64,000 nt of DNA. Source: Mycolicibacterium rufum (GTDB taxonomy: Bacteria; Actinomycetota; Actinomycetes; Mycobacteriales; Mycobacteriaceae). The position numbers were made by a program, and so were the translations under genes. The notes beneath the pieces are model-generated. The model was not told the origin of the DNA, made no database searches, and was given only the letters and a program-made list of their open reading frames with translations. The stretch spans positions 1,922,001 through 1,986,000 of the forward strand of contig NZ_CP092427.2 in NCBI RefSeq assembly GCF_022374875.2, in the 5' to 3' direction. Shown in pieces: positions 1-13,800 of this stretch; positions within the stretch are counted from its first letter, which is position 1; each line of letters starts with the position of its first letter.

Positions 1-1036
<1,036 letters not shown>

Positions 1037-1045
1037 TTAGTGCGT

Positions 1046-4609
<3,564 letters not shown>

Positions 4610-4730
4610 TCACGAGCCTCCCGGACGCACGGCACGCGTCTAGATCTCTGAGCAGGGCTCAGGCTAGAACCACGTGGTGGGTGCGGCGTGGAAAACCGAG
4701 ATGGGCAGGATGCAGCCAGCGCAACGTCCA

Positions 4731-4759
4731 ACAATAGCGCAGGGCGGAGAATTCCTCAA
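4731..4759 (-). promoter_or_regulatory. Predicted rpoBC promoter in the 361-base upstream gap
   Basis: On the minus strand TTGAGG (4759-4754) and TATTGT (4736-4731) are separated by exactly 17 bases, a good vegetative-type promoter, putting transcription start near 4724 and leaving a leader of about 184 bases before rpoB. The gap 4541-4901 holds no convincing gene. A second -10-like hexamer, TAGCCT, lies nearer the gene but lacks a matching -35. Read by eye. Confidence 0.5.
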
Positions 4760-4901
4760 CACCCAGCGACAGACCACATGCCACGAAGGCCGGGTCGCTG
4801 GCTGGCGTCCTCATCCCGTGCAAACATGCTGGGCAATAGATTGGCCCGCTTTCGCCCTTCCGTCAAGAGATAGCGCGGTGTTTTGGTCCTCGAGATGTGA
4901 T

Positions 4902-6473
4902 CTACCCCGCCAGCGTGTGAGCCCGCCGGGTCGTCGCCTTGGTCATCTGACCCCACCACCATCCGGTGACGATGTTCCATGTCGAGGTCTTGTCGTCGTA
5001 GAGGCCGGCGGTGTGGGTGCCCTCGAGCATGTCGTTGATCCAGCCGACGGCGAGCACCCGGTTGGCCAGCACATCCACCGGCGACGAGTGGCCCATCGCG
5101 AGGTAGGCGAAGTACTGCACGATCGGGGCGGTGGTCTGCATGCCGTCGGCGTGGTGCCCACCCTTGATCGTGACCCCGGTGAACATGCCGGGTCGGACGA
5201 GATCGAGTTTGCGATTGGTGTCGCCGTACCAGTTCCAGCGGCTGGGGTCGGCCGCGATGTTGTAGACCGGAACCGACAGCGGGATCTTGGCGAGGTCCTG
5301 GGCGAGGAAGCTGAGGGTCCCCACCCCGTCGAACATGACCAGGCCGGCCAGATCGTCGGTGTTGCCCGCCTCGGCCATGTACCTCCCGACCATCGCGATC
5401 AGTCCGCCGCCGGCCGAGTGGCCGGCGAGCACGGTCCGGGTCGGGAGGTCGCCCTCGTAGCCGGCGGCCCGGGCGCTGGCGGTCAGCGCGGCCCGGTCCC
5501 CGGTGAAGAGGTCGGCGATCGCCCGTCCCGTGGCCGGCCATTCCAGCGGGTAGTTGTCGACGTCGAAGAAGTTCCACGTCAACGTCGGCACGACGACGAC
5601 GCTGCTGGTCTTCTCGGCCAGGTACGCCGCGGTCGCGCTGTAGAACGACGCGTTGGCGAGGAACCCGTGCTGCAGGTAGATCAGTCCGGCCGGGGTGTCG
5701 GTGTCGGGGAAGTACCAGTCGGCCGGCACGTCCTTGTGGCCGCCGATGGTCAGCGTCGACGACTCCACCCGGACCGTGCTGCCGAACGGGGCGCGCACGG
5801 GGCCGGCGAAGAACTGCATGGCGTCGGTGTAAAAGTCGTAGAACTTGGTGCTGATGGTGTTCAGCACCTCGAGCAGTGTCGGCTTCGGGGTGACGGGCGG
5901 CGCCTCGGCGGCGGCGAGGCGCATGACGACGGCGCCGTCCGCCGAGCCGAGATCCGTGTCGACGCTCAGCGCGTAGGTGCTCGGCTGGGCCTGCCGGAGG
6001 GCGTGCCGGCCGAGCGGCGTCGCCGCGGGCTGCTCGGTCTCGAGCTCGGCGGGCGGCGCCGCATCGGACGCGGGTGCCGCCTCGGTGTCCTCCTCGGGCG
6101 CGCGGTGCTTGCCGATGCCCCACGTCTTCGTTCGTGGCTTCTTCGTGGGCTCCTGCGCCGACGCGTCCAGGTCCGGCGGTTCGGCGTCCTCGTCCGTCGC
6201 ATCCGCGTCGTCCTTGGTCGCGTCGCCCTTCGCGTCGGCGTCCTTGGTCGCGTCGTCCTTCTTCGAGTCGTCTTTCTTCGCCTCGGACGTAGTGGTGTCA
6301 GACGTGGTCGTCCCCGTGTCGTCGGCGCCACCGGCGTTCGACGACGCCCGGGTCTGCGTGTCGGACGACGCCCCGTCGTCGGCCGCAGCCACCCCCGCAC
6401 CTGCCAGCATCGCTGCCGACACTCCCCCCGCCAGTACGCCTGCCCCCAACCAGACCCGATAGCGGTCGACCAT
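4902..6473 (-). CDS. Secreted alpha/beta-hydrolase with acidic low-complexity N-terminal region
   Basis: A 523-residue exported protein. Residues 1-31 form a signal peptide with likely cleavage after AGAGVAAA. Residues about 32-190 are low complexity, rich in Asp, Thr, Lys and Pro. The C-terminal half is an alpha/beta-hydrolase fold with an oxyanion-side YLQHGF motif and the nucleophile elbow GHSAGGG (Ser near residue 353). Substrate unknown; lipase or esterase is a guess. Start ATG at 6473 has an AGGAGAG site. It sits between mkl and rpoB, where M. tuberculosis has different genes. The acidic spacer may hold the enzyme in the cell wall. Confidence 0.8.
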   Translation of the reverse strand: MVDRYRVWLGAGVLAGGVSAAMLAGAGVAAADDGASSDTQTRASSNAGGADDTGTTTSDTTTSEAKKDDSKKDDATKDADAKGDATKDDADATDEDAEPPDLDASAQEPTKKPRTKTWGIGKHRAPEEDTEAAPASDAAPPAELETEQPAATPLGRHALRQAQPSTYALSVDTDLGSADGAVVMRLAAAEAPPVTPKPTLLEVLNTISTKFYDFYTDAMQFFAGPVRAPFGSTVRVESSTLTIGGHKDVPADWYFPDTDTPAGLIYLQHGFLANASFYSATAAYLAEKTSSVVVVPTLTWNFFDVDNYPLEWPATGRAIADLFTGDRAALTASARAAGYEGDLPTRTVLAGHSAGGGLIAMVGRYMAEAGNTDDLAGLVMFDGVGTLSFLAQDLAKIPLSVPVYNIAADPSRWNWYGDTNRKLDLVRPGMFTGVTIKGGHHADGMQTTAPIVQYFAYLAMGHSSPVDVLANRVLAVGWINDMLEGTHTAGLYDDKTSTWNIVTGWWWGQMTKATTRRAHTLAG

Positions 6474-6522
6474 GGCTCTCCTGTTGTCAGAAATCGCTCA
6501 GCAACGACGCAATCGCGCCGCA

Positions 6523-6540
6523 CGTGCAATTTCGTGCACG
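6523..6540 (-). promoter_or_regulatory. Inverted repeat in the leader of the secreted hydrolase
   Basis: CGTGCA, six bases, TGCACG: a perfect 6-base inverted repeat between the predicted promoter at 6561-6588 and the gene start at 6473. It could be an operator or an RNA hairpin. No regulator gene lies next to it. Confidence 0.35.
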
Positions 6541-6560
6541 GACATGCGATTCTGGCAAAC

Positions 6561-6588
6561 TGTATAGGCCAGCAGAAGAGGTTCGCAA
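6561..6588 (-). promoter_or_regulatory. Predicted promoter of the secreted hydrolase
   Basis: Minus strand TTGCGA (6588-6583), 16 bases, TATACA (6566-6561). The -10 is close to consensus. Predicted transcription start is near 6554, giving a leader of about 80 bases. Read by eye. Confidence 0.45.
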
Positions 6589-6868
6589 GAGTTGGCGGGA
6601 AATACTGACGCGGCCGTTCACCGTGCACGGATTCCGGCCTGTTCCCAGGCTTTGCCCACGATCATCAAGATCATGGTCAGGGCATGTTCGGCGCTGTGCG
6701 CGAAGGTTTACACCGGGCGGTGCGGATTCAGCAACTCAGCGCACCCGCGTGCACGCGGTCGTGGAGCAGCGCACGTCAAACCACGGGTTCGTTGCTGTCC
6801 GTGCACGCAGCAGCGCGGCACGGTTGCCTCACCGGAGGAAGGGACGCCCGGGTTGCCCGGGCGGTGTG
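6589..6868. other. Non-coding gap downstream of mkl
   Basis: This is the rest of the 395-base gap between mkl (ends 6869) and the hydrolase start (6473). I see no gene, no convincing terminator hairpin and no repeat in it. Confidence 0.5.
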
Positions 6869-7933
6869 TCAGCGGTCGCCGGCGACGGGGATGCGCCCGG
6901 TGGGCGCGTCGTCCTCGGCTCGCTCGTTGTCGTAGTCCCGGGCGGGGTACTGGTTCGAGCCCTCGAGGTCCGCGCGGATGGCTTCCTGGGCGGCCGGCGG
7001 CAGCGTGTGCATGATCTCGCGCACCCGGGCCTGGCGGCGGGCGACGGCCTTGCGTTCGGGCATGCCCGGGGTGGCCATCACCTGCGGCGGCACACCTTCG
7101 ATCTCCTCGGTGCCACCGTCGTGGTGACCGGCGTCGACCATGGCCTGCTCCTCGGCCATCGTCGACTCGTCCTTCTCCTCGGACATGCCGATCGGGCCGA
7201 TGCGGCGGCCGTTGAGGAACTGCTTGACCACCGGCTCGTCGCTGGTCAGCAGCACCTCGCGGGGGCCGAACATCACCAGGTGCTTGCGGAACAACATGCC
7301 CATGTTGTCGGGCACCGTGCGGGCGATGTTGATGTTGTGCGTGACGATGAGGATCGTGCAGTCGATCTGGGCGTTGATGTCGATCAGCAGCTGGCTCAGG
7401 TAGGCGGTACGCACCGGGTCCAGACCCGAGTCGGGCTCGTCGCAGAGGATGATCTGCGGGTCCAGCACCAGGGAGCGGGCCAGGCCCGCGCGCTTGCGCA
7501 TACCGCCGGAGATCTCACCGGGGAACTTGTCCTCGTCGCCGCCCAGGCCGACCAGGTCGAGCTTCTCCATGACGATCTGCCGGATCTCGGATTCCTTCTT
7601 CTTCGTGTGCTCACGAAGCGGGAACGCCGTGTTGTCGTACAGGCTCATCGAGCCGAACAGCGCGCCGTCCTGGAACATGACGCCGAACAGCGTGCGGATC
7701 TCGTAGAGCTCCTTGGCCGAGCACTCGATGATGTCGGTGCCGTCGACGATGATCTTGCCGCGCTCGGGACGAAGCAGTCCGATCAGCGACTTCAGGAACA
7801 CCGACTTACCGGTACCGGACGGGCCCAGCAGAACGCTGACCTCGCCGGCGGGGAGATCGAAGGTGACGTCTTCCCAGATTCGCTGTGAGCCGAAGGACTT
7901 GGTCAAGCCCTCAACCTGAATGCCAATGCCCAC
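6869..7933 (-). CDS. mkl: Mce-associated ABC ATPase MceG (Mkl)
   Basis: ATPase that powers mycobacterial Mce lipid/sterol importers, working in trans with YrbE permeases encoded elsewhere. 354 residues, GTG start at 7933 (MGIGIQVEGLTKSFG). Walker A GPSGTGKS, signature ISGGMRKRAG, Walker B IILCDEP with D-loop SGLDP, and a His switch in IVTHN are all present. The region after residue 250 is the MceG-type C-terminal extension, charged and ending in EDDAPTGRIPVAGDR. The position next to rplJL matches the M. tuberculosis order (Rv0655, by memory). No permease is adjacent, as expected for MceG. Confidence 0.93.
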   Translation of the reverse strand: MGIGIQVEGLTKSFGSQRIWEDVTFDLPAGEVSVLLGPSGTGKSVFLKSLIGLLRPERGKIIVDGTDIIECSAKELYEIRTLFGVMFQDGALFGSMSLYDNTAFPLREHTKKKESEIRQIVMEKLDLVGLGGDEDKFPGEISGGMRKRAGLARSLVLDPQIILCDEPDSGLDPVRTAYLSQLLIDINAQIDCTILIVTHNINIARTVPDNMGMLFRKHLVMFGPREVLLTSDEPVVKQFLNGRRIGPIGMSEEKDESTMAEEQAMVDAGHHDGGTEEIEGVPPQVMATPGMPERKAVARRQARVREIMHTLPPAAQEAIRADLEGSNQYPARDYDNERAEDDAPTGRIPVAGDR

Positions 7934-7967
7934 GCGAATTCCTCTCGCCAGTCCCAGACATGCTCGT

Positions 7968-7986
7968 CACAGGCTTCCCGCCTGTG
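7968..7986 (-). promoter_or_regulatory. Inverted repeat upstream of mkl
   Basis: CACAGGC, TTCCC, GCCTGTG: perfect 7-base arms, 35 bases before the mkl GTG. A -10-like TACAGT lies at 8001-7996, so the hairpin would be near the 5' end of the transcript. Operator or RNA hairpin; cannot be decided. Confidence 0.35.
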
Positions 7987-8080
7987 GCTTGAGTCACTGT
8001 AACCTACCCGGTCACGGCGTAGCACTCGGTCGGTGAAGCTGCCGGGACCACTGCCCGGCCTATCGGTTGCTCAACGTAGC

Positions 8081-8113
8081 GTGGGGCTGGTCTGTTTGCC
8101 AGACCAGCCCCAC
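8081..8113 (-). terminator. Hairpin terminator after rplJL
   Basis: Perfect 14-base inverted repeat (GTGGGGCTGGTCTG and its complement) around a 5-base loop, 50 bases past the rplL stop. There is no T-run, which is common for mycobacterial terminators. It separates rplJL from mkl. Confidence 0.7.
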
Positions 8114-8162
8114 GGCTGACGGTGCCGTCACCGCGTTCCCGCACGGGGAACGCCGACGGGAA

Positions 8163-8555
8163 CTACTTGACGGTGACCGAAGCGCCGGCGGCCTCGAGCT
8201 TGGCCTTGGCGTCCTCGGCGGCCTCCTTGGTGACCTTCTCGAGCAGCGGCTTGGGGGCGCTGTCGACCAGATCCTTGGCCTCCTTGAGGCCCAGGCCGGA
8301 CACGATCTCGCGGACGACCTTGATGACGCCGATCTTCTTCTCGCCGGCACCCTCGAGGATGACGTCGAACTCCGACTGCTCCTCGGCGGCCTCGGCGGCG
8401 GCGCCACCGCCGGCAGGGCCGGCGGCGGCCACGGCGACGGGCGCGGCGGCGGTGACCTCGAAGGTCTCCTCGAACTTCTTGACGAACTCCGACAGCTCGA
8501 GCAGCGTGAGTTCCTTGAACGCCTCGAGCAGGTCGTCGGTGGACAGCTTGGCCAT
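8163..8555 (-). CDS. rplL: Ribosomal protein bL12 (L7/L12)
   Basis: Stalk protein of the large ribosomal subunit that recruits translation factors; 130 residues. The N-terminal dimerisation domain ([20 protein letters not shown]) is followed by the Ala/Gly/Pro hinge (residues about 37-55) and the globular C-terminal domain with [20 protein letters not shown]. Ends in ASVTVK. ATG at 8555 with an AAGGAAGG site; 59 bases after rplJ, forming the usual rplJL pair. Confidence 0.98.
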   Translation of the reverse strand: MAKLSTDDLLEAFKELTLLELSEFVKKFEETFEVTAAAPVAVAAAGPAGGGAAAEAAEEQSEFDVILEGAGEKKIGVIKVVREIVSGLGLKEAKDLVDSAPKPLLEKVTKEAAEDAKAKLEAAGASVTVK

Positions 8556-8614
8556 GATGGTCCTTCCTTGGTTACTTCTTCAGCTAGGGGGGTGGTGAAC
8601 TACGTGGGAAAGCC

Positions 8615-9142
8615 CTACTCGGCTTCCTGCGCGGCCTTCTTCTCTTGCAGCGCGGCGGCCAGACGGGCGACCTGCGACGCCGGAGCGTTGAACAGACCGG
8701 CAGCCTTGGCCAGATTCGCCTTCATCGCGCCGGCCATCTTGGCCAGCAGCACCTCGCGCGACTCGAGGTCCGCGATGCGGTTGACCTCGTCGACGGACAG
8801 CGCGCGGCCGTCCATGTAGCCGCCCTTGATGACCAGAGCCTTGTTGTCCTTGGCGAAGGTCTTGATCGCCTTGGCGGCGTCGACGGCCTCGCCCTTGACG
8901 AACGCGATCGCGGTGGGCCCGACGAACAGCTCGTCGAGGCCCTCGATGCCCGCCTCCGCCGCGGCACGCTTGACCAGCGTGTTCTTGGCGACGGAGTAGG
9001 TGGCGGAATCACCGAGCGAACGGCGCAGGTCCTTGAGGTTGGCGACGGTCAGTCCGCGGTACTCGGTGACGAGCGTCGCCGAAGCCTCCTTGAACTGCTC
9101 GGCGATGTCGGCAACCGCGGTGGCCTTGTCAGCCTTGGCCAT
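8615..9142 (-). CDS. rplJ: Ribosomal protein uL10
   Basis: Anchors the L7/L12 stalk to 23S rRNA, and in many bacteria represses its own mRNA through the leader. 175 residues starting [17 protein letters not shown] at ATG 9142 behind GAGGAGG; the frame stays open upstream but that part is leader. Conserved [16 protein letters not shown] and KNTLVKRAA are present. The Ala-rich C-terminal helix binds L12 dimers. Confidence 0.98.
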   Translation of the reverse strand: MAKADKATAVADIAEQFKEASATLVTEYRGLTVANLKDLRRSLGDSATYSVAKNTLVKRAAAEAGIEGLDELFVGPTAIAFVKGEAVDAAKAIKTFAKDNKALVIKGGYMDGRALSVDEVNRIADLESREVLLAKMAGAMKANLAKAAGLFNAPASQVARLAAALQEKKAAQEAE

Positions 9143-9338
9143 GCATGCCTCCTCGTGGTTGATTACGGTCGTTCCCCCTCGACCGCCCCGGGAAAGCACA
9201 ACGCCCCGACGCAGACAGGTCGGGGCGCACACGTGAACGTCTGACGACGTACTAGCCTCGTCCTCCTGCGTGGGCCGCCGGGTGAAACCCGGACCTTCGA
9301 CCGATCATGGATCGGCGACCGACGGTCTTCGGTGGAAC
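9143..9338 (-). promoter_or_regulatory. rplJ mRNA leader (candidate L10-binding leader)
   Basis: About 196 bases from the predicted transcription start to rplJ, with three GC-rich hairpins in order of transcription: 9315-9301 (CCGATC/GATCGG), 9292-9278 (CCGGGT/ACCCGG) and 9227-9202. The arrangement fits an autoregulated L10(L12)4-binding leader as known in other bacteria. A covariance search with the L10 leader model would decide. Confidence 0.55.
9202..9227 (-). terminator. Attenuator-like hairpin in the rplJ leader
   Basis: Perfect 9-base arms CGCCCCGAC and GTCGGGGCG around an 8-base loop, followed on the minus strand by TTGTGCTTTCC. This looks like an intrinsic terminator placed before the gene, about 60 bases from the rplJ start, so it probably acts as an attenuator. 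Confidence 0.55.
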
Positions 9339-9344
9339 CGGGTC

Positions 9345-9374
9345 AGGATAGCCTGCCGCGCCCCGATCAGCCAA
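9345..9374 (-). promoter_or_regulatory. Predicted rplJL promoter
   Basis: Minus strand TTGGCT (9374-9369), 18 bases, TATCCT (9350-9345). The -35 overlaps the stop codon of the upstream ROK kinase gene, so rplJL has its own promoter just past that operon. Confidence 0.45.
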
Positions 9375-10275
9375 AACGGCCGAGTGCGGCGGCGCCGACG
9401 AGCCCCGCGTCCCCGCCGAGCTGCGCGGGCACGACGCTGAGACCGGTGAGGAAGTCCAGCCCGGCGTAGGTGCGCAGCGCCGCGCGCAAGGGATCGAACA
9501 GCAGCGCGCCGGACTTCGCGACGCCGCCGCCGATGACCACGAGGTCGAGATCGCACACCGCGGCCACCGACGCGATCATCCGCGCGATCGCGTCGGCGCC
9601 GCGCTGAAAGGCCCGCTGCGCCACCGGGTCGCCGCGCAGCGCGTCGTCGGCGAGTTCCTTCGCACCGGCCTCCGGCGGCGCCTGCCATCCGTGGGCACGG
9701 GCCCAGCTCGCCAGGTGGGGCCCGGATGCCACCGTCTCGGCGCAGCCGCGGCCGCCGCAGGTGCACGGCGCGCCGTCGGGTTCGACGACGACGTGCCCGA
9801 CGTGACCGGCGTTGCCGCTACGTCCGTGGTAGGGCACCCCGTCGAGCACCAGGCCGCCGCCGATACCGGTCGACACCACCATGCCGAGCAGGTAGCGGGC
9901 GTCGCGGCCGGCGCCGCGCCACCACTCCCCCATCGCCATGCAGAGCCCGTCGCCGCCCAGTCGCACCGGCAGCCCGGTGATCTCGGCGACCCGCGCGACA
10001 ACCGGGAAGGCTCGCCACTGCGGGATGTTGATCGGGCTGACCGTGCCGGCAGGCACGTCGATGGGCCCGGCCGAGCCGACGCCGACGGCGGACACGTCGG
10101 CGCCTGCCGCGGCGCGCATGTCGGTCAGCAGCGCGGCCACGGCGTCCCACACGCTCTCGGCGTCACCGTGCGGGGTGGGGCGCTGTTCGTGGCGGAGGAG
10201 GGTGCCGTCGGCGTCGACGATCCCCGCGGCGATCTTCGTTCCGCCGATGTCGAGGGCCAGGATCGGCGCGGTCAT
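9367..10275 (-). CDS. ROK-family sugar kinase
   Basis: 302-residue ATP-dependent sugar kinase, probably glucokinase-like. ATP-binding LALDIGGTKIAAG at the N terminus; sugar site GHVGHVVVEPDG; ROK zinc motif CTCGGRGCAET (three Cys with the His of GHVGH). ATG at 10275 shares one base with the stop of the upstream gene (TGATG), so the two are translationally coupled. It ends the operon alpha-mannosidase, small protein, ROK kinase, which suggests it phosphorylates a hexose released by the mannosidase. The precise sugar is not readable. Corresponds to Rv0650 by position. Confidence 0.88.
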   Translation of the reverse strand: MTAPILALDIGGTKIAAGIVDADGTLLRHEQRPTPHGDAESVWDAVAALLTDMRAAAGADVSAVGVGSAGPIDVPAGTVSPINIPQWRAFPVVARVAEITGLPVRLGGDGLCMAMGEWWRGAGRDARYLLGMVVSTGIGGGLVLDGVPYHGRSGNAGHVGHVVVEPDGAPCTCGGRGCAETVASGPHLASWARAHGWQAPPEAGAKELADDALRGDPVAQRAFQRGADAIARMIASVAAVCDLDLVVIGGGVAKSGALLFDPLRAALRTYAGLDFLTGLSVVPAQLGGDAGLVGAAALGRFG

Positions 10276-10820
10276 CAGTGGCTGTGGGTGTTGTCGGGCT
10301 GGCGGGGATCGCCGGGATGCTCGTAGCCGGGCGCGAGCGTGACGAGTTCGGCGCAGCGGGCGTCCAGCCAGCGGCGGTAGGCACGTCGCCGGGCCGAGGC
10401 GCGCAGATGCCCGGCCACAGCGGTTTCCGGCAGGCGACCGGGGTTGCGGGCCTGGTAGTCGGCGACCGCGGCCGCGCTGACGTCGACCCCAGAGGTGACG
10501 CGGACGAACACCGCGCGCCCGACCGGATCGGCCAGCGTGGCCGCGGCCACGCTGCCGATCTCCATGTGGGCCAGGGTGTCGGGCAGCAACTCGGCGTGGG
10601 TCGGCGCGTCGGCTCCGCACCCGGGCCCGGCCTCGCGGGCGACCACCCGCTCGGCGATCAGCACCTGGGTGAGCCAGCGGCGAAGCTGCCGGGCCTCGCG
10701 GGTGCCGGGCCGGGGCAGTGCGTGCTCGGGCGCGCGGGCGCGCACCGCCCGTTCGCGGACGTCCACCTCGGTGATCGTGACCGGCTCGCCGGCGACGATC
10801 GCCGCCAGCCCGGCCCTCAC
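10275..10820 (-). CDS. Conserved hypothetical protein between mannosidase and ROK kinase
   Basis: 181 residues from GTG 10820, which overlaps the mannosidase stop by four bases (GTGA); its own stop overlaps the kinase start. No signal peptide or membrane segment. Residues about 115-150 (ADYQARNPGRLPETAVAGHLRASAR) resemble the helical N-terminal domain of parvulin-type prolyl isomerases, but no isomerase domain follows. In M. tuberculosis the gene at this place (Rv0649) is labelled a malonyl transferase; I see no GHSxG motif to support that here. Function unknown; probably accessory to the mannosidase. Confidence 0.7.
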   Translation of the reverse strand: MRAGLAAIVAGEPVTITEVDVRERAVRARAPEHALPRPGTREARQLRRWLTQVLIAERVVAREAGPGCGADAPTHAELLPDTLAHMEIGSVAAATLADPVGRAVFVRVTSGVDVSAAAVADYQARNPGRLPETAVAGHLRASARRRAYRRWLDARCAELVTLAPGYEHPGDPRQPDNTHSH

Positions 10821-13800
10821 CGCGTCACCTCGATCGGCACCGCCGGGGTGTAGACGAGCTCGCCGGCGCAGGCCACCCGGATCAGCGCCCACCAGCGACC
10901 GGGCGGGATCCACCGCGGCGGGCTGACGTCGAACCGCAGCTCCACCGAGCCCCGGGCGGGAAGCACCCCACCGATGATGTTGGGGCTCAACCACTCCCAG
11001 GTGCCCCACGGCGAGATCAGGTGCGCCTCGGCGGCCAGGTCGGCATGGGCGTCGGTGGCGACGGTGACGCACAGCGGAGCCGTCTGGCCCGGCGCCAGCG
11101 TCACCGGGGCCGGCTCGGCCACGATGCGCAGCACCTGATCGTCGTGGCGCCCCAGCGACACCAGGCACACGTCCTCGACGGTCTGGTGCCAGGCCGCCGG
11201 GATGGCCGCGCCGGTCGCCGCGAGTTCGGCGCGCACCGGATAGAGACCGGGAGCTGCGGCGGCGGGCATCGTCAGCTCGACGGCGGACTCGAGGTGCTCA
11301 CCGGCCGGCAGCACGAACGGCAGGTCCTCACCGCCGGCCGTCCACCCCGGGGGCGCGACGACGCGGACCCTGCCGTGCACTGCGGCGTCGGTGGCGTCGC
11401 TGGCGACGGTCAGCCGCAGCGACACCGGCCCGGCGTGGTCGAGGTCGAGCCGGTGCGGGTGCAGATGGGCGACCGCGGGCAACCCGCCCAGCGGCGCGGG
11501 TCCGCGGTTGTGCAACCAGTACCGGCTGTAGAGCGGTTGCGCGGGTTCGGCATCGGGCCCGAGCGGTGCGCCCTCGGCGTCGCTCACCCGCGGCAGGTTC
11601 AGCTGCATGTGCAGCGTGGCGATCTCGTATCCGCCCAGCCGCAGGGGATCGCGTGCGCCCTCGACGGGTTCCTCCACCAGGTCCAGCCGCCGGGACGGCG
11701 AGACGGTGCGCAGCCCGGACTGCAGAGTCACCTCCGCGCCGCGGCCCAGCGTCTCGACCAACCGGATCGTGATGTCGTCGGTCGGGCCGACCCGCCGGGC
11801 ACTGCCGTGGGCGGTGGGGTTACCCGTCCTCTTGATCGCCCCGACGGCGACGGCGCCGGCGGGGTGCACCTCCAGGAGCGATCCCCACGCGGGCAGCCCA
11901 CCGTCGCGGGGGTCGCCGTGCGAGCGGACGGCGATCAGCTCGTTGCCGAAATCCGCGCTGCGCGAGGGCATTCCGAGAGCACGCCAGTCACCGGCGCCGG
12001 CGGTCACGGCGTAATCGAAGGTGTGCGTCCAGTGCTGCAGTCCGAAACCGGATCCGTCGGGCGCGGTGCGGCGCGGCGGATCGATCCACGTGCCCGACGG
12101 CCAGCCCGTGCACGAGCGCATCAGCGACAGGTGCAGGGTGCCGTCGGTGTCGACGGCGAAGCCCGGCATGCCGCGGTTGACGACGGCGACGGTGTGGTCG
12201 GCGAACTCCTCCGCGGCGTCCTGGTCGACGGCGATCTCCCCGTCGGCGAGGTCGTCGGCCAGCGCCGCGACCGCGGCGGCGGTGTCGCCGTCGGCGCCCA
12301 CCACGAGCACTGGTAGCGCGCGGGGCGCCCGCAGATCCGCGCCGGGCACCCAGACGCCGCGCAGCGGCGTCGCCGCGGGCACCCATACCCTCGACGTGGT
12401 CGCGGGCCCGTCGAGAACCGTTGTGGTGAAGGCATTGTGCCCGATGCTGATCCGGACGTCGGGCAGGTTGGAGTCGACCGACAGATCCCCGTAGCGTGGT
12501 GCGTCGGCACTGCTGCAGGTGGCGGTGACCCCGGCCCGGGCGAGCGCGGCGATCAGCTCACGCACCGCGGCCGTGAGCGGTGCGTCGGCGTCGGCGGGGA
12601 CCACCACCTCGGCCACCGCGATCGCACGGGCGGCGCTGCCGCGGAACCGGATTCGCACCGTGGAGGACAGGCCGAACCATCCGTGGGCGGGATTGTCGAG
12701 CGTGTGGGGGTGTACTGCGGCATCGACCGATTCCGTCGACCCGGGTGCGTGCAGCAGCGCGAACCCGCGCCCGATCACGGCGTTGCCGACCTCGCTGACC
12801 GGCATGGCACCGGGCACCGGACACGGCCACCGCAGCCGCAGCAGCCGGTCCTGCCCGGTGAAGTCGTCGACGGTGGTGCGGCAGTCCAGCCGGTCCACGC
12901 CGTGCCAGAGCGTGAGGGTCTGGGTGTAGCGCAGCACGCCGGGGATCTCCCCGGTGACGACGAGACGTTCGCCGACCTCACTGCGCTGGCGGGTCACGCT
13001 CGACGCCGGTGTGTGCGCCGACGTGACGACCGGGCCGCGGGGAAGCAGATGCCACGGCCCCTCCCCGGCGGTCGGATGCGCGGGATACTCGTCGTAGACG
13101 GCGATCTCGTTGCCGACGCGACCCGTCGCGATCTGTTCGCGGCCGCCGACCGCCAGGGCGCTGACACCGCCGCCGCGGGCCGCGTCCACCGTGACGGTGA
13201 TCGTGTCGTTCGTGATCGTGCCGCCCGGCAACGTTTCCCACGCGGCGCCCGCTCGACCCGGAACCAGCCGGTAGGACCGCCAGCCCAGCGACGGCACATC
13301 GCGCGCCAGCCAGGTCAGCGTGTGGCCGTCGTCGTCGGTCGCCACGGCGACCGGATTGCCGTCGTCGTCGGCGACGCCGCCGTGCCACGGCTCGTCGAGG
13401 TGCATGGTGACCACATCGGACCTGTTGTGTGCCAACGGGTTCCATACCACCACCGAGGCGTCGACGGCGTCGGACAGCAGCGTGAGCGCGCGGTCGGTGA
13501 TCCCGCGCCCGACCTGCCACGCATCACGCCAGCCGGTGAGCAGGTCCAGGTACACCTGGTCGGACTCCGAGCCGGTGATCGCGTCGTGGTGCGCGCCGTA
13601 GGCCAGTTGCACCCACGCCTTCGCCAGCGCCGCCTCCGGATACACCGCGCCGGTCAGCGCCCCGGCGAACACGGCGAACCGTTCGGCGGCCAGCACCGCG
13701 TTCTCGGCGGCCCGGTTGGCCTGCTTGGTGTCGATGTAGGACACGTCCTTGCCGGTGTAGATCGGGTTCATGTCGCGGGTCTGCGGCGCGGCGGTCACCC

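Noticed and set aside
6548-6560. ATTCTGGCAAACT shared with the gap upstream of the DUF2235 gene (near 39719)
   Set aside because: A 13-base match between two upstream regions, in opposite orientation relative to their genes. No palindrome or promoter logic links them; probably chance.
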